22,720 nt of DNA from SZUA-36 sp041570235 (GTDB lineage: Bacteria > Pseudomonadota > Gammaproteobacteria > Xanthomonadales > SZUA-36). The notes below the pieces were generated by a model. The model saw only the letters and a list, made by a program, of their open reading frames with translations, was not told the DNA's origin and did not search any database. The translations under genes were made by a program, and so were the position numbers. Each line of letters begins with the position of its first letter. Within the stretch, counting starts at the first letter, position 1. The stretch is from the NCBI GenBank assembly GCA_041570235.1, contig JBFFWN010000023.1, forward strand, positions 1 through 22,720. Direction: 5' to 3'. Of the stretch, positions 14,171 to 22,481 are shown piece by piece.

Positions 14171-15256
14171 ATGACACCGCTGAACCTATTAGCGAGGTGT
14201 GGCCTGGCGATACTGTTGAGCGGCCTGCTGACGGCCTGTTCGGGCCCCGGCTATTACCTGCAGGCCATCTCCGGTCAGTGGAAACTGATGCGTGCACGCG
14301 AGGATATTCAAACGCTGCTGGATAACCCCGCCACCCCGCCGGAACTGGCGGGGCAACTGGAACTCGCCAACCGCGTCAAGGATTTTGCCAGGCAATCACT
14401 CGACCTGCCCAGTGACGGCAGTTACAGCAGTTATGTTGCCGTGGAGGGTGAGGCTCTGGTCTGGAACGTCGTGGCCACCGAAGAGTTCTCGCTGGAGGCA
14501 AAAAAATGGTGCTTCCCGGTGGCCGGCTGTGTGCCCTACCGGGGTTATTTCAAACAGCACAGGGCTGAAGCCTCGGCCCAAAAGCTGTCCGCAAGGGGCA
14601 TGGATGTGTTTGTATCCCCGGCGGCGGCCTACTCTTCACTTGGCTGGTTCAACGACCCCCTTTTGAGCACCATGTTATCCGGCCCCGATACCCGCCTGGC
14701 CGCCTACCTGTTTCACGAGCTGGCGCACCAGCGCCTGTATATCAGGGATGACGGACGCTTCAACGAAAGTTACGCGAGCTTTGTCGAGGAGCTGGGGCTC
14801 AAAGCCTGGCTGAAGGCCTTCGACCGGCAGGCTGATATCGAGCAATGGCAGCAACGGCGCCAGGCCGCCAGTGACTTCAGCGCCCTGGTGAAACGCCTGC
14901 GCAAACAACTATCGGAACTCTATGCGTCAGAACAAGCAGAACCCGTGTTGCGCGAATCCAAGGCCGCACTTTTCGGGTCATTCAAAGGCTGGCTGGATGA
15001 ATTGCGTCAACGTAACTGGCAGGGTAAGCGATATTTCGCCGATTGGTCTGACGGCACGCTGAATAACGCCAGGCTAGCACTCTATAACACCTACGAGGGC
15101 AGCCGCTGCGCCTTTTTGCAGCTATGGTTTGAAGCAGAAAAAGACATTAAAACCTTCCATGCGCTCGCTGAACAGAAATCCGGGCTTTCGAAACAGGACC
15201 GTGCAAACTGGTTAAACCAAAGCTGCACAGGCGTTGCGTCAACCTCCGATCTGTGA
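14171..15256 (+). CDS. Putative zinc aminopeptidase lipoprotein (COG4324/Aminopep family)
   Basis: 361-aa protein of the predicted aminopeptidase family COG4324. The N-terminus is a lipoprotein signal ending in the lipobox LLTAC (Cys23), so it should be lipid-anchored and face the periplasm. A HEXXH metalloprotease motif, HELAHQ (His182, Glu183, His186), is followed by NESYASFVEE, where Glu199 or Glu206/207 could be the third zinc ligand. The GYYLQAISGQWKLM segment after the lipobox and PCVPYRG-like region (GCVPYRGYF) fit the family. Substrate unknown. Just downstream of msrB, 18 nt. A short N-terminal stretch before the hydrophobic core supports the ATG at 14171, although no strong ribosome site is seen. 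Confidence 0.85.
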   Translation: MTPLNLLARCGLAILLSGLLTACSGPGYYLQAISGQWKLMRAREDIQTLLDNPATPPELAGQLELANRVKDFARQSLDLPSDGSYSSYVAVEGEALVWNVVATEEFSLEAKKWCFPVAGCVPYRGYFKQHRAEASAQKLSARGMDVFVSPAAAYSSLGWFNDPLLSTMLSGPDTRLAAYLFHELAHQRLYIRDDGRFNESYASFVEELGLKAWLKAFDRQADIEQWQQRRQAASDFSALVKRLRKQLSELYASEQAEPVLRESKAALFGSFKGWLDELRQRNWQGKRYFADWSDGTLNNARLALYNTYEGSRCAFLQLWFEAEKDIKTFHALAEQKSGLSKQDRANWLNQSCTGVASTSDL

Positions 15257-15308
15257 CAACTTGTGCAAAATTTCGCCCCGGCGTGTGAATAATAAAGAAA
15301 AAATCATG

Positions 15309-15337
15309 ACCAAGAACCATGAATCCGTTGTTACAAT
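15309..15337 (+). promoter_or_regulatory. Candidate promoter for the lptD operon
   Basis: TACAAT (15332-15337) is a good -10 box, 36 bases before the lptD start. The matching -35 position (15309-15314) is poor. It lies in the 117-bp gap after the lipoprotein gene, where a promoter for the operon is expected. Confidence 0.33.
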
Positions 15338-15373
15338 ACGCCCGCTACCCCGGTTCAACAACGGCGACCACTT

Positions 15374-17572
15374 GTGACCCCTGAAAAATTGAGAATAAAG
15401 TTTCCGCCAGCGGTCAGTTTAATCATTCTGATCATGTTCCAGGGTTCAGTCGTGGCCGCTGAAATTGTCAGCCAGGGTTTGGCCTGCCCCGGCCCCAGCC
15501 TGGCGCCAAAGATGGAAAACCTGCCCGACCGGTCGCTGGCGCCGATTACCGTCTATACAAGAGAGTTTGACGCCGGAAAAGTCGGCCTGGCCGAGGCTCG
15601 CAAACAGGTTGAGCTGAGACGCGCCGACCAGTTGCTGACCACCGAGCTTTTACAGTACGACCCCGAAAGCGAGGTGGTCACCATACCCGGAAAGTTGTTT
15701 TATGAAGACTCGATCATGCATATATCGGGTACCCGTGCACATTACAGCTTTCTTGATGAAAGCGGCCAGTTTGAAGACGTAGATTATGGCCTGGTGGGCT
15801 CCAGCGCCAAGGGCAGCGCCACGCAGGTGCGGATTGAATCCGGCAATCATTCGGTTTTAATGGGCCCGCAGTTCACCACCTGCCCCGGGAATACACCTGA
15901 ATGGCTGTTATCCGCCAGGCAACTGGACCTGGATTTTGAAAAGGGCATGGGCACGGTCAAGGGCGCAAAACTGAAGTTTTTCAATATTCCATTCCTGTAC
16001 CTGCCCTACATGACGTTTCCCATTGATGACCGTCGTAAAAGCGGGTTTCTTTATCCCTATATCAGCACGGCCAACGACAACGGCTTTGAGTTCAGCATTC
16101 CCTATTACTGGAATATCGCCCCCAACCAGGACGCCACCGTCACGCCGCGTTATTTCACCGAACGCGGCGCCATGCTGACCGGCGAATACCGTTTCATTAC
16201 ACCAAGAACAGGCGGCACCCTGAATTTCGACTATATGCGAAATGATACAAAGACCCAGAGCAGCCGCTACCACGTGACCGTAAATCACAACGCGTTTCTG
16301 AGCCCCCGCTGGCGCAGTGAACTGTTGTTAGACAGGGTAAGCGACGATCAGTACTTCCAGGATTTCTCCACCTCTCTTGCAGCAGCCTCCAGGCAATACG
16401 TGCGCAGCAGGGCCGGTGTTCACGGCGGCGGGAAATACTGGGCGGTTTCGATGATCGCAGACGTATTCCAGGTCGTGGATGAGGCGGTCATTCCAACCAA
16501 TGAACCCTACAAGCGACTGCCACGAATAGCCTTTGATGTCGACCGTCCACTGGGCTCAAGAGGCCTGCGCCTGCAAATGGACGCGGAGCTGGTCTATTTC
16601 GACCGGGATATTGGCGCCACCGGTTCACGTTTTGATATTTTTCCACGGCTGGAGTGGAACCTTGAAACCAACTGGGGCTATATGCGACCCAGCGCCGGCT
16701 ACCGGTACACCAGCTATAACCTCGATTGGCATGGAGAACCTGGAGATACCTCACCCGACCGTGGCACCGGGATCGTCAGTTTTGACAGCGGGATATTTTT
16801 TGAGCGCGAAAGTGGCAAGGGAAAAATCCAGACACTGGAACCCCGTCTTTTTTACCTGTATGTGCCATACAGGGACCAGCAGGGTTTTCCCGATTTTGAC
16901 TCCGCACCGTTTACTTTCGGTTTCAGCCAGTTGTTTCACCATAACCATTATACCGGTGGTGACCTGCAGTCAAATGCAAACCAGCTGACACTGGCCGTGA
17001 CGACAAGAAGGTTTGACCAGGCCAGGGGCCGTGAGCTCTGGAGCATGAGTTTTGGGCAAATTTTGTATTTCGAACCATTGCAGGTATTCCCAACAGGGTT
17101 TGAAACGGTGATTGATGACAATTCATCACCATTTATCGCCGAATTCATCTATTACCCCACCAGGCACCTCAGTAGCCGTGTCAATGCCCAATGGAACTGG
17201 CAGACCAAACAGATCGACGTGGCCATACTCGGGGCGCACTATACGTCCAGCAAGGGTGTGCGCCTGGGCGCTGAATATCGCTACCGCCGCGACAACATTG
17301 ATCAGTTTGACATCCGTTATTTTCACCCGCTCAATGAACGCTGGAAAATTCTTGGCAGGGTAAATTACTCCCTGATGGATTCAGACCTGCTGGCCGCCGA
17401 GGCCGGTTTTGAATATGACAGTTGTTGCTGGGCGTTACGGGTAACGGGAAGACGTTTCCTCAGAAACCGCGACGGTGACCACCGTGACGCAATTTACCTG
17501 CAATTGGTGCTCAAGGGCCTGGGCAATGTCGGGCGTCGCTCTGCACCATTGTTTTACGATATGGCCTACTAA
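15374..17572 (+). CDS. lptD: LPS-assembly protein LptD
   Basis: Outer-membrane beta-barrel that, with the lipoprotein LptE, inserts lipopolysaccharide into the outer leaflet. Signal peptide to about Ala29 (SVVAA|EIV), an N-terminal periplasmic OstA-like domain (about 75-200), then a large barrel of alternating strands to the C-terminus. The four cysteines of the disulfide pattern are there: Cys38, Cys170 (FTTCPGN) and the adjacent pair Cys684-Cys685 (DSCCWALRV), which match the E. coli arrangement. 732 aa, slightly shorter than E. coli LptD (784). The start is GTG; no in-frame ATG exists upstream before a stop at 15320. It heads the lptD-alaA-surA-pdxA-rsmA-apaG-apaH cluster. Confidence 0.95.
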   Translation: MTPEKLRIKFPPAVSLIILIMFQGSVVAAEIVSQGLACPGPSLAPKMENLPDRSLAPITVYTREFDAGKVGLAEARKQVELRRADQLLTTELLQYDPESEVVTIPGKLFYEDSIMHISGTRAHYSFLDESGQFEDVDYGLVGSSAKGSATQVRIESGNHSVLMGPQFTTCPGNTPEWLLSARQLDLDFEKGMGTVKGAKLKFFNIPFLYLPYMTFPIDDRRKSGFLYPYISTANDNGFEFSIPYYWNIAPNQDATVTPRYFTERGAMLTGEYRFITPRTGGTLNFDYMRNDTKTQSSRYHVTVNHNAFLSPRWRSELLLDRVSDDQYFQDFSTSLAAASRQYVRSRAGVHGGGKYWAVSMIADVFQVVDEAVIPTNEPYKRLPRIAFDVDRPLGSRGLRLQMDAELVYFDRDIGATGSRFDIFPRLEWNLETNWGYMRPSAGYRYTSYNLDWHGEPGDTSPDRGTGIVSFDSGIFFERESGKGKIQTLEPRLFYLYVPYRDQQGFPDFDSAPFTFGFSQLFHHNHYTGGDLQSNANQLTLAVTTRRFDQARGRELWSMSFGQILYFEPLQVFPTGFETVIDDNSSPFIAEFIYYPTRHLSSRVNAQWNWQTKQIDVAILGAHYTSSKGVRLGAEYRYRRDNIDQFDIRYFHPLNERWKILGRVNYSLMDSDLLAAEAGFEYDSCCWALRVTGRRFLRNRDGDHRDAIYLQLVLKGLGNVGRRSAPLFYDMAY

Positions 17573-17595
17573 TTCAAGGACAGGACGAGGCAATC

Positions 17596-18816
17596 ATGGC
17601 TAAAAAACCGGTGCCGACCAACAGGATACTCGAAGGGGTCCGCTACGAAATTCGTGGCGAACTGGCCGCACGCGCCGCCGAAATGGAGCGCAAGGGTTAC
17701 GAGATCATCTCGCTCAACATCGGCAACCCCGGCCTGTTTGGTTACCGAACACCCGAAACCATGCGCCTGGCAATGATCGAAAACCTCGGTCAGTCGGAGG
17801 CCTACAGCCATCAAAAAGGTATTTTCCCGGCTCGCGAGGCCGTGGTGATGCAACAACAATACCGTGGCGTAATGGATGTCACCTCCGATGATGTGTACAT
17901 GGGCAATGGCGTCAGCGAGTGCATCGATCTCGCCCTCAGGGCCCTGTTGAACAGCGGTGATGAAATCCTCATACCCAGCCCCGACTACCCCTTGTGGAGC
18001 GCATCCGTGGCGCTCAACCAGGGCAAGGCCATCTATTACAACTGCCTGCCGGAAAATCAATTCCAGCCCGATCCGGATGAAATTCGCAGCCTGATCACCG
18101 ATCGAACCCGTGGTATCGTGCTGATCAACCCCAACAACCCCACCGGCGCCGTTTATAGCCGCGAATTACTGGAGGAGATCGCCCGTATCGCCGAGCAACA
18201 CCAACTCGTGGTGTTCAGTGACGAGATATACGACGAGATGCTCTATGGTGATGCCGAGCATATTCCGATGGCCACGCTGGTAAAAGAAACCCTGTGCGCC
18301 ACTTTTGGCGGTCTGTCAAAAGTTTACCGTGCCTGCGGATACCGGGTTGGCTGGATTGTCTTCAGCGGCGAAAGGGATAATGCCGGGGACTACCTGCATG
18401 CCGTTGAATTACTGGCCTCGTTAAGGTTATGCGCCAATGTTCCCGGCCAGTGGGCGGTGCAAACGGCCCTGGGCGGTTACCAGAGCATACGTGAACTGAC
18501 GTCACCCGGTGGCCGTCTTTACCAGGCCAGGCAGGCCATCATTGATGGCGTCGGCAAAAGCCGGTTTCTGTCCCTGGTGGAACCCCGCGGCTCTATGTAT
18601 GCATTTCCGGCAGTGGATACATCTTTATTTGAAACATTCGATGACCGGGAATTTGCGTTGGAATTGCTGGAAAAGAAACATATCCTGATTGCACCCGGAA
18701 GCAGTTTTAATGTGCCGTACAGAAATCACTTCCGTCTGACCACGCTGCCAACCGAGCGAAAAATGCACCTGGTGTTCGAACGCATGGAAGAAGTGCTGGA
18801 AACCATGCAGGTCTAA
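17596..18816 (+). CDS. alaA: Alanine (glutamate-pyruvate) aminotransferase, AlaA-like
   Basis: PLP-dependent class I/II aminotransferase, 406 aa, probably making L-alanine from pyruvate and glutamate. It resembles E. coli AlaA along its length: SLNIGNPGLFGY, LLNSGDEILIPSPDYPLW, INPNNPTGAVYS, FSDEIYDEMLY, the PLP lysine Lys242 in GGLSKVYRACGYRVGW, and LRLCANVPGQWAVQTALGGYQS. The ribosome site GAGG precedes the ATG. It begins 23 nt after the lptD stop and lies before surA, splitting the usual lptD-surA adjacency. Family assignment is strong; exact substrate is inferred from similarity. Confidence 0.85.
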   Translation: MAKKPVPTNRILEGVRYEIRGELAARAAEMERKGYEIISLNIGNPGLFGYRTPETMRLAMIENLGQSEAYSHQKGIFPAREAVVMQQQYRGVMDVTSDDVYMGNGVSECIDLALRALLNSGDEILIPSPDYPLWSASVALNQGKAIYYNCLPENQFQPDPDEIRSLITDRTRGIVLINPNNPTGAVYSRELLEEIARIAEQHQLVVFSDEIYDEMLYGDAEHIPMATLVKETLCATFGGLSKVYRACGYRVGWIVFSGERDNAGDYLHAVELLASLRLCANVPGQWAVQTALGGYQSIRELTSPGGRLYQARQAIIDGVGKSRFLSLVEPRGSMYAFPAVDTSLFETFDDREFALELLEKKHILIAPGSSFNVPYRNHFRLTTLPTERKMHLVFERMEEVLETMQV

Positions 18817-18831
18817 TTTACCGATTTAGCT

Positions 18832-18858
18832 TTGCTCGGCATCAGTATGGGTTAAAAT
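18832..18858 (+). promoter_or_regulatory. Weak promoter candidate before surA
   Basis: TTGCTC (18832-18837) and TAAAAT (18853-18858) are 15 nt apart, a short spacing, in the 134-bp gap between alaA and surA. This gap is long for a cluster this tight, so an internal promoter is plausible. Confidence 0.28.
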
Positions 18859-18950
18859 AACCGGTTGGAAGACATTGGCAGGCAACTTTTTGCATTTGCC
18901 ATGATCAAAACCGGACAAGATAAAATGACAGGTCCTGGAGACAAGTGTTT

Positions 18951-20249
18951 ATGAGACGTTTTTATAAAGCCGCTTTTTGCATGGTTTGCATCACCCTGGT
19001 AACCGGCCTTGGCACGGCGACCGCGGTTGCCCAGAGCAGTGAGAAAATTGATTCCATCGTCGCCCTCGTCGATGACGATGTTGTGCTGCGCAGTGAACTG
19101 GATATAGCCATCAGGGGCATTGTCGACAGGATTCGTGCGCAGGGCGGCGACCTGCCTCCCCAGCATTTGCTCGAAAAGCAGGTGCTGGAAAGACTGATCA
19201 TGCGTGAGCTTCAACTGCAAAGGGCTTTTCAAACCGGTATCCGCATCAGCGATGCCGACATCGACCAGGGCCTGATGATGCTCGCTGAGCAAAACAATCT
19301 TTCCCTGATGCAGTTACGCCAGGTGATCGAGGCCGACGGAGAGGATTTTGCCGAGTTCCGTCAGAACATCGGTGAGGAAATGATGACCGAAAGGCTGCGC
19401 CAGAGAGTCGTCGCCAGCATGGACCCGATCACCGATACAGAAGTTGATATCCTGCTGGCATCCGACCAGTTCAGCAGCGGTGAATACAATATATCCCACA
19501 TCCTGATTGGCTTGAACGAGGGCGCCACGCCCCAGCAGATTGCCCTGCAGGAATCGAAGGCCAACAACGTTTACCAGCAATTGCAGGAAGGCCTGGATTT
19601 TGCCTCGGCAGCCATCAGTTATTCCGATAGCCAGGAGGCGCTGGAAGGCGGCCTGGTGGGCTGGCGTGACCTCAACTCCATTCCGGTCGCTTTCTCCGAG
19701 GCCATCAAGCCACTACGCGCAGGCCAGTACACGGTGCCGATTCGCAGCCCGGCCGGTTTTCACATTATCAGGGTCAATGACTACCGCGACCGCAGCCAGG
19801 TGATGGCCACCGAATTTCATGCCCGTCATATCATGGTTGTCACCAATGAACTGATCAGTCCGCGTGAGGCCATGAACCAGATTCGCGAAATTCACGATGA
19901 ACTGATGGACGGCGGAGATTTTGCCGCCCTGGCCAAGGAGCACTCCGATGATCCTACCAGTGCAAACCTCGGTGGCGACATGGGCTGGTTTGCCCCGGAC
20001 GCCTTTGGTGACCGTATCAACCAGACCTTGATGGCAATGCAGGACAATGAAATTTCCGAGCCATTCCAGACAGAGAGTGGCTGGCATATTATGCAGCGCC
20101 TGGGGTTGCGGGAAAAAGACGTCACCGAAGAGTCCTTGCGCAAGGCGGCACGAAACAATCTGCAACAGCAGAAAATGGATATCGAGGTTGAACAGTTTCT
20201 GCAGCAAATGCGTGATGAAGCATTTGTAGAAATCAGGCTGGAAGGCTAA
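18951..20249 (+). CDS. surA: Periplasmic chaperone / peptidyl-prolyl isomerase SurA
   Basis: Escorts unfolded outer-membrane proteins, LptD among them, through the periplasm. Signal peptide (residues 1-28, ending ATAVAQ), an N-terminal SurA chaperone domain starting KIDSIVALVDDDVVLRSELD, then two parvulin domains: about 179-280 (ISHILIGL) and about 290-390 (ARHIMVV, GGDMGWF). A short C-terminal helix completes the chaperone module. 432 aa, E. coli 428. I chose the ATG at 18951; a GTG six bases upstream is also in frame, but GGAG (18937-18940) leaves only 4 nt to it and 10 nt to the ATG. Confidence 0.95.
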   Translation: MRRFYKAAFCMVCITLVTGLGTATAVAQSSEKIDSIVALVDDDVVLRSELDIAIRGIVDRIRAQGGDLPPQHLLEKQVLERLIMRELQLQRAFQTGIRISDADIDQGLMMLAEQNNLSLMQLRQVIEADGEDFAEFRQNIGEEMMTERLRQRVVASMDPITDTEVDILLASDQFSSGEYNISHILIGLNEGATPQQIALQESKANNVYQQLQEGLDFASAAISYSDSQEALEGGLVGWRDLNSIPVAFSEAIKPLRAGQYTVPIRSPAGFHIIRVNDYRDRSQVMATEFHARHIMVVTNELISPREAMNQIREIHDELMDGGDFAALAKEHSDDPTSANLGGDMGWFAPDAFGDRINQTLMAMQDNEISEPFQTESGWHIMQRLGLREKDVTEESLRKAARNNLQQQKMDIEVEQFLQQMRDEAFVEIRLEG

Positions 20250-20256
20250 AGCCCCC

Positions 20257-20289
20257 GGTCCGCTCAGCCATATGATTGCTGAACGGACC
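20257..20289 (+). repeat. Long imperfect hairpin between surA and pdxA
   Basis: Arms 20257-20268 (GGTCCGCTCAGC) and 20278-20289 (GCTGAACGGACC) pair over 12 bp with one C-A mismatch and a 9-nt loop. No T-run follows, so it is not a standard terminator. It ends 14 bases before the pdxA start, and the loop carries the ATG of an 11-codon mini-ORF. Confidence 0.6.
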
Positions 20290-20307
20290 AGTTTCCCTGA
20301 ACCATGA
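20272..20307 (+). other. Eleven-codon mini-ORF overlapping the pdxA start
   Basis: ATG at 20272 encodes MIAERTSFPEP and stops with TGA at 20305-20307, overlapping the pdxA ATG (20304-20306) in an ATGA arrangement. It has no visible ribosome site. It could couple ribosomes into pdxA, which itself lacks a clear Shine-Dalgarno sequence, or be chance. Confidence 0.25.
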
Positions 20308-21278
20308 TTGAGGATATCCCCATACTGGCCCTGACACCGGGCGAACCCGCAGGTATAGGACCTGAATGCTTTATACGCCTCGCGCATGAGCACCCCGAAC
20401 TGCGCTTGCTGGCTGTTGCGGACCGGGGGTTGCTGCAGTCAACGGCCAGGGTCCTCGGGCTGGACATCACCATCAGCAACTGGACGCCGGGCGATACCGT
20501 CACAGCCGGACAACCGGCATGCTTTCAGCAGAACCTTGCGAGCCCGGTAACCGTCGGCGAACTCAACACGGCCAATGGGCTTTACGTGGTTAACACGATC
20601 CAGTCAGCCGTCGACCTGGTGCGTGACGGTCATGCAGATGCGCTGGTAACAGGTCCGGTTAACAAGGGTGTTATCAACGATGCCGGCATAGCGTTCAGCG
20701 GGCATACCGAGTTGCTGGCCGAGTTGGCGGGCGTCAGAAAAGTGGTGATGATGCTGGCCGCGGGTTCCCTTCGGGTTGCGCTGGTGACCACACACCTGCC
20801 GCTTCGCGATGTCGCAGATGCCATCACCAAGGACAATGTTCGCAATACCATCCATATCACACACAGCGAGCTCACCACCCGCTTTGGCATTGAGCATCCC
20901 GTCATCCAGGTGCTGGGGCTGAACCCGCATGCCGGTGAAGGCGGGCACCTTGGATCGGAAGACGCGCAGATCATCCTCAAGGTTATCGAGGAATGCCGCG
21001 ACGAGGGCATAGGGGTGGTGGGGCCGGTGCCTGCGGATACCGCATTTACACAATCCCGCCTGGAGCAATGCGACGCGGTTATCGCCATGTACCATGACCA
21101 GGGTTTACCCGTGCTCAAACATGCGAGCTTTGGCAGGGCCGTCAACATCACACTGGGGCTTCCCTTTATTCGCACATCGGTCGATCACGGTACCGCCCTG
21201 GACATCGCCGCCAATTATTGCGCGGATGCTTCCAGCATGTATGTGGCCGCAAAAACCGCCCTGGACATGTGCCGGTGA
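20304..21278 (+). CDS. pdxA: 4-hydroxythreonine-4-phosphate dehydrogenase
   Basis: Oxidises 4-phosphohydroxy-L-threonine with NAD+ in the DXP-dependent pathway to pyridoxal phosphate. Signatures: LTPGEPAGIGPE (10-21), TGPVNKGVIN, SGHTE with His134, and metal-binding histidines His164 (THLPL), His209 (NPHAGEGG) and His264 (YHDQGLP), which match E. coli His166, His211 and His266; also DHGTALDIA. 324 aa, about the usual length (E. coli 329). No clear ribosome site precedes the ATG; a hairpin and mini-ORF lie just upstream. The stop overlaps the rsmA start (GTGA). Confidence 0.95.
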   Translation: MIEDIPILALTPGEPAGIGPECFIRLAHEHPELRLLAVADRGLLQSTARVLGLDITISNWTPGDTVTAGQPACFQQNLASPVTVGELNTANGLYVVNTIQSAVDLVRDGHADALVTGPVNKGVINDAGIAFSGHTELLAELAGVRKVVMMLAAGSLRVALVTTHLPLRDVADAITKDNVRNTIHITHSELTTRFGIEHPVIQVLGLNPHAGEGGHLGSEDAQIILKVIEECRDEGIGVVGPVPADTAFTQSRLEQCDAVIAMYHDQGLPVLKHASFGRAVNITLGLPFIRTSVDHGTALDIAANYCADASSMYVAAKTALDMCR

Positions 21279-22060
21279 AACATGTAGCGCGCAAGCGGTT
21301 CGGGCAAAATTTTCTGCACGATGGTGAGGTGATCAACCGCATCATCCAATGCATCGACCCGCAAAAAGATGACCTGCTGGTGGAAATCGGTCCAGGCCGG
21401 GCGGCACTGACGCATCCGTTGCAAGAGTCGGGGGCCGAACTGCACCTGATAGAGCTCGACCGTGACCTCGTTACCCGTCTGCAGGATGTTTTTGCGGGCT
21501 GCGACAATGTCACCATCCACTCGATTGATGCCCTCAGGGCGGACCTGTCCGAGATCACCGGCGGCCGTCCATGCCGGCTGGTGGGCAACCTGCCCTACAA
21601 CATCTCTACACCACTGATATTTCATTTGCTGCAATGGCACGATCTTCTGATCGATATGCATTTCATGCTGCAAAAAGAGGTGGTGGAGCGAATGGCGGCC
21701 GCACCTGGCAGCCGCACCTATGGGCGCCTGTCTGTCATGACCCAGTTCCGTTGCCAGGTAATACCGCTTTTCGATGTGCAACCGGGTAGTTTTTCACCTG
21801 CGCCGAAGGTGTGTTCAAGCATCGTATGCCTGAAGCCATTGAAACAGCCACCGGTGGATGCTGGCTCATTTGATAAACTGAACAGGGTGGTGCGCGCGGC
21901 CTTCTCGATGCGCAGAAAAACCCTGCGAAACAGCCTGAAAAACGAATTCACTGCCGAGCAGATTCTTGCAGCAGGCGTTGATCCGGGTCAGCGTGCCGAA
22001 CAGCTGAGCCTGGAACAGTTTGCCTCGCTTGCAAGGTCCCTGCCCGATGATGCAGACTGA
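21275..22060 (+). CDS. rsmA: 16S rRNA (adenine1518/1519-N6)-dimethyltransferase
   Basis: Dimethylates two adjacent adenines near the 3' end of 16S rRNA with SAM, late in 30S assembly. KRFGQNFL (residues 7-14), SAM motif VEIGPG (36-41), catalytic NLPYN (105-109), and the C-terminal RNA-binding FSMRRKTLRNS (210-220). I use the GTG at 21275, which shares a 4-nt GTGA overlap with pdxA and gives 261 aa (E. coli 273). The upstream in-frame ATG at 21218 would overlap pdxA by 61 nt and add 19 residues with no family resemblance. Confidence 0.93.
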   Translation: MKHVARKRFGQNFLHDGEVINRIIQCIDPQKDDLLVEIGPGRAALTHPLQESGAELHLIELDRDLVTRLQDVFAGCDNVTIHSIDALRADLSEITGGRPCRLVGNLPYNISTPLIFHLLQWHDLLIDMHFMLQKEVVERMAAAPGSRTYGRLSVMTQFRCQVIPLFDVQPGSFSPAPKVCSSIVCLKPLKQPPVDAGSFDKLNRVVRAAFSMRRKTLRNSLKNEFTAEQILAAGVDPGQRAEQLSLEQFASLARSLPDDAD

Positions 22061-22097
22061 AGCCGGCATCCGTAACCTTCAAAGCAAAGTGAGCGAC

Positions 22098-22466
22098 ATG
22101 AATAAGACCATCCCAGTACACGTTGTGGCGCAACCGGAATTTATCGGTAAGCACGAGGACAAATTTGCCTTTGCCTACACGATGTATATCACCAACCGGT
22201 CTGACCAGGTCATCACCTTGCGCAACCGTCATTGGATCATCACCCATGCAGACGGCAATGTCGAAGAGGTCATCGGCGAAGGCGTGATTGGCAAATCACC
22301 CGAGCTTGCACCGGGCAAGTCATACAGTTACACCAGCGGTGCGCTGATTCCCACCCCGGTTGGCTCCATGCGGGGATCCTACGGCTTTGTCACGCAGGAC
22401 GGGACCTCTTTTCGCGCCGAAATTCCGGAGTTCACACTTCACAAGCCCGACACCCCGCTTCACTGA
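22098..22466 (+). CDS. apaG: ApaG domain protein (Co2+/Mg2+ efflux-associated)
   Basis: 122-aa single-domain immunoglobulin-like fold protein, conserved next to rsmA and apaH. Shows FAFAYTMYITN, RHWIITHADG, GEGVIGKSPELAPGKSY and YTSGALIPTPVGSM, all close to E. coli ApaG (125 aa). Biochemical role is unsettled; E. coli mutants affect metal tolerance and diadenosine phosphate metabolism. I chose ATG 22098, which fits the family length and follows a GTGAG-like site. Earlier in-frame starts (ATG at 22047, TTG at 22020) would run back into rsmA. Confidence 0.92.
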   Translation: MNKTIPVHVVAQPEFIGKHEDKFAFAYTMYITNRSDQVITLRNRHWIITHADGNVEEVIGEGVIGKSPELAPGKSYSYTSGALIPTPVGSMRGSYGFVTQDGTSFRAEIPEFTLHKPDTPLH

Positions 22467-22481
22467 ACCGCCGGATAAAAA

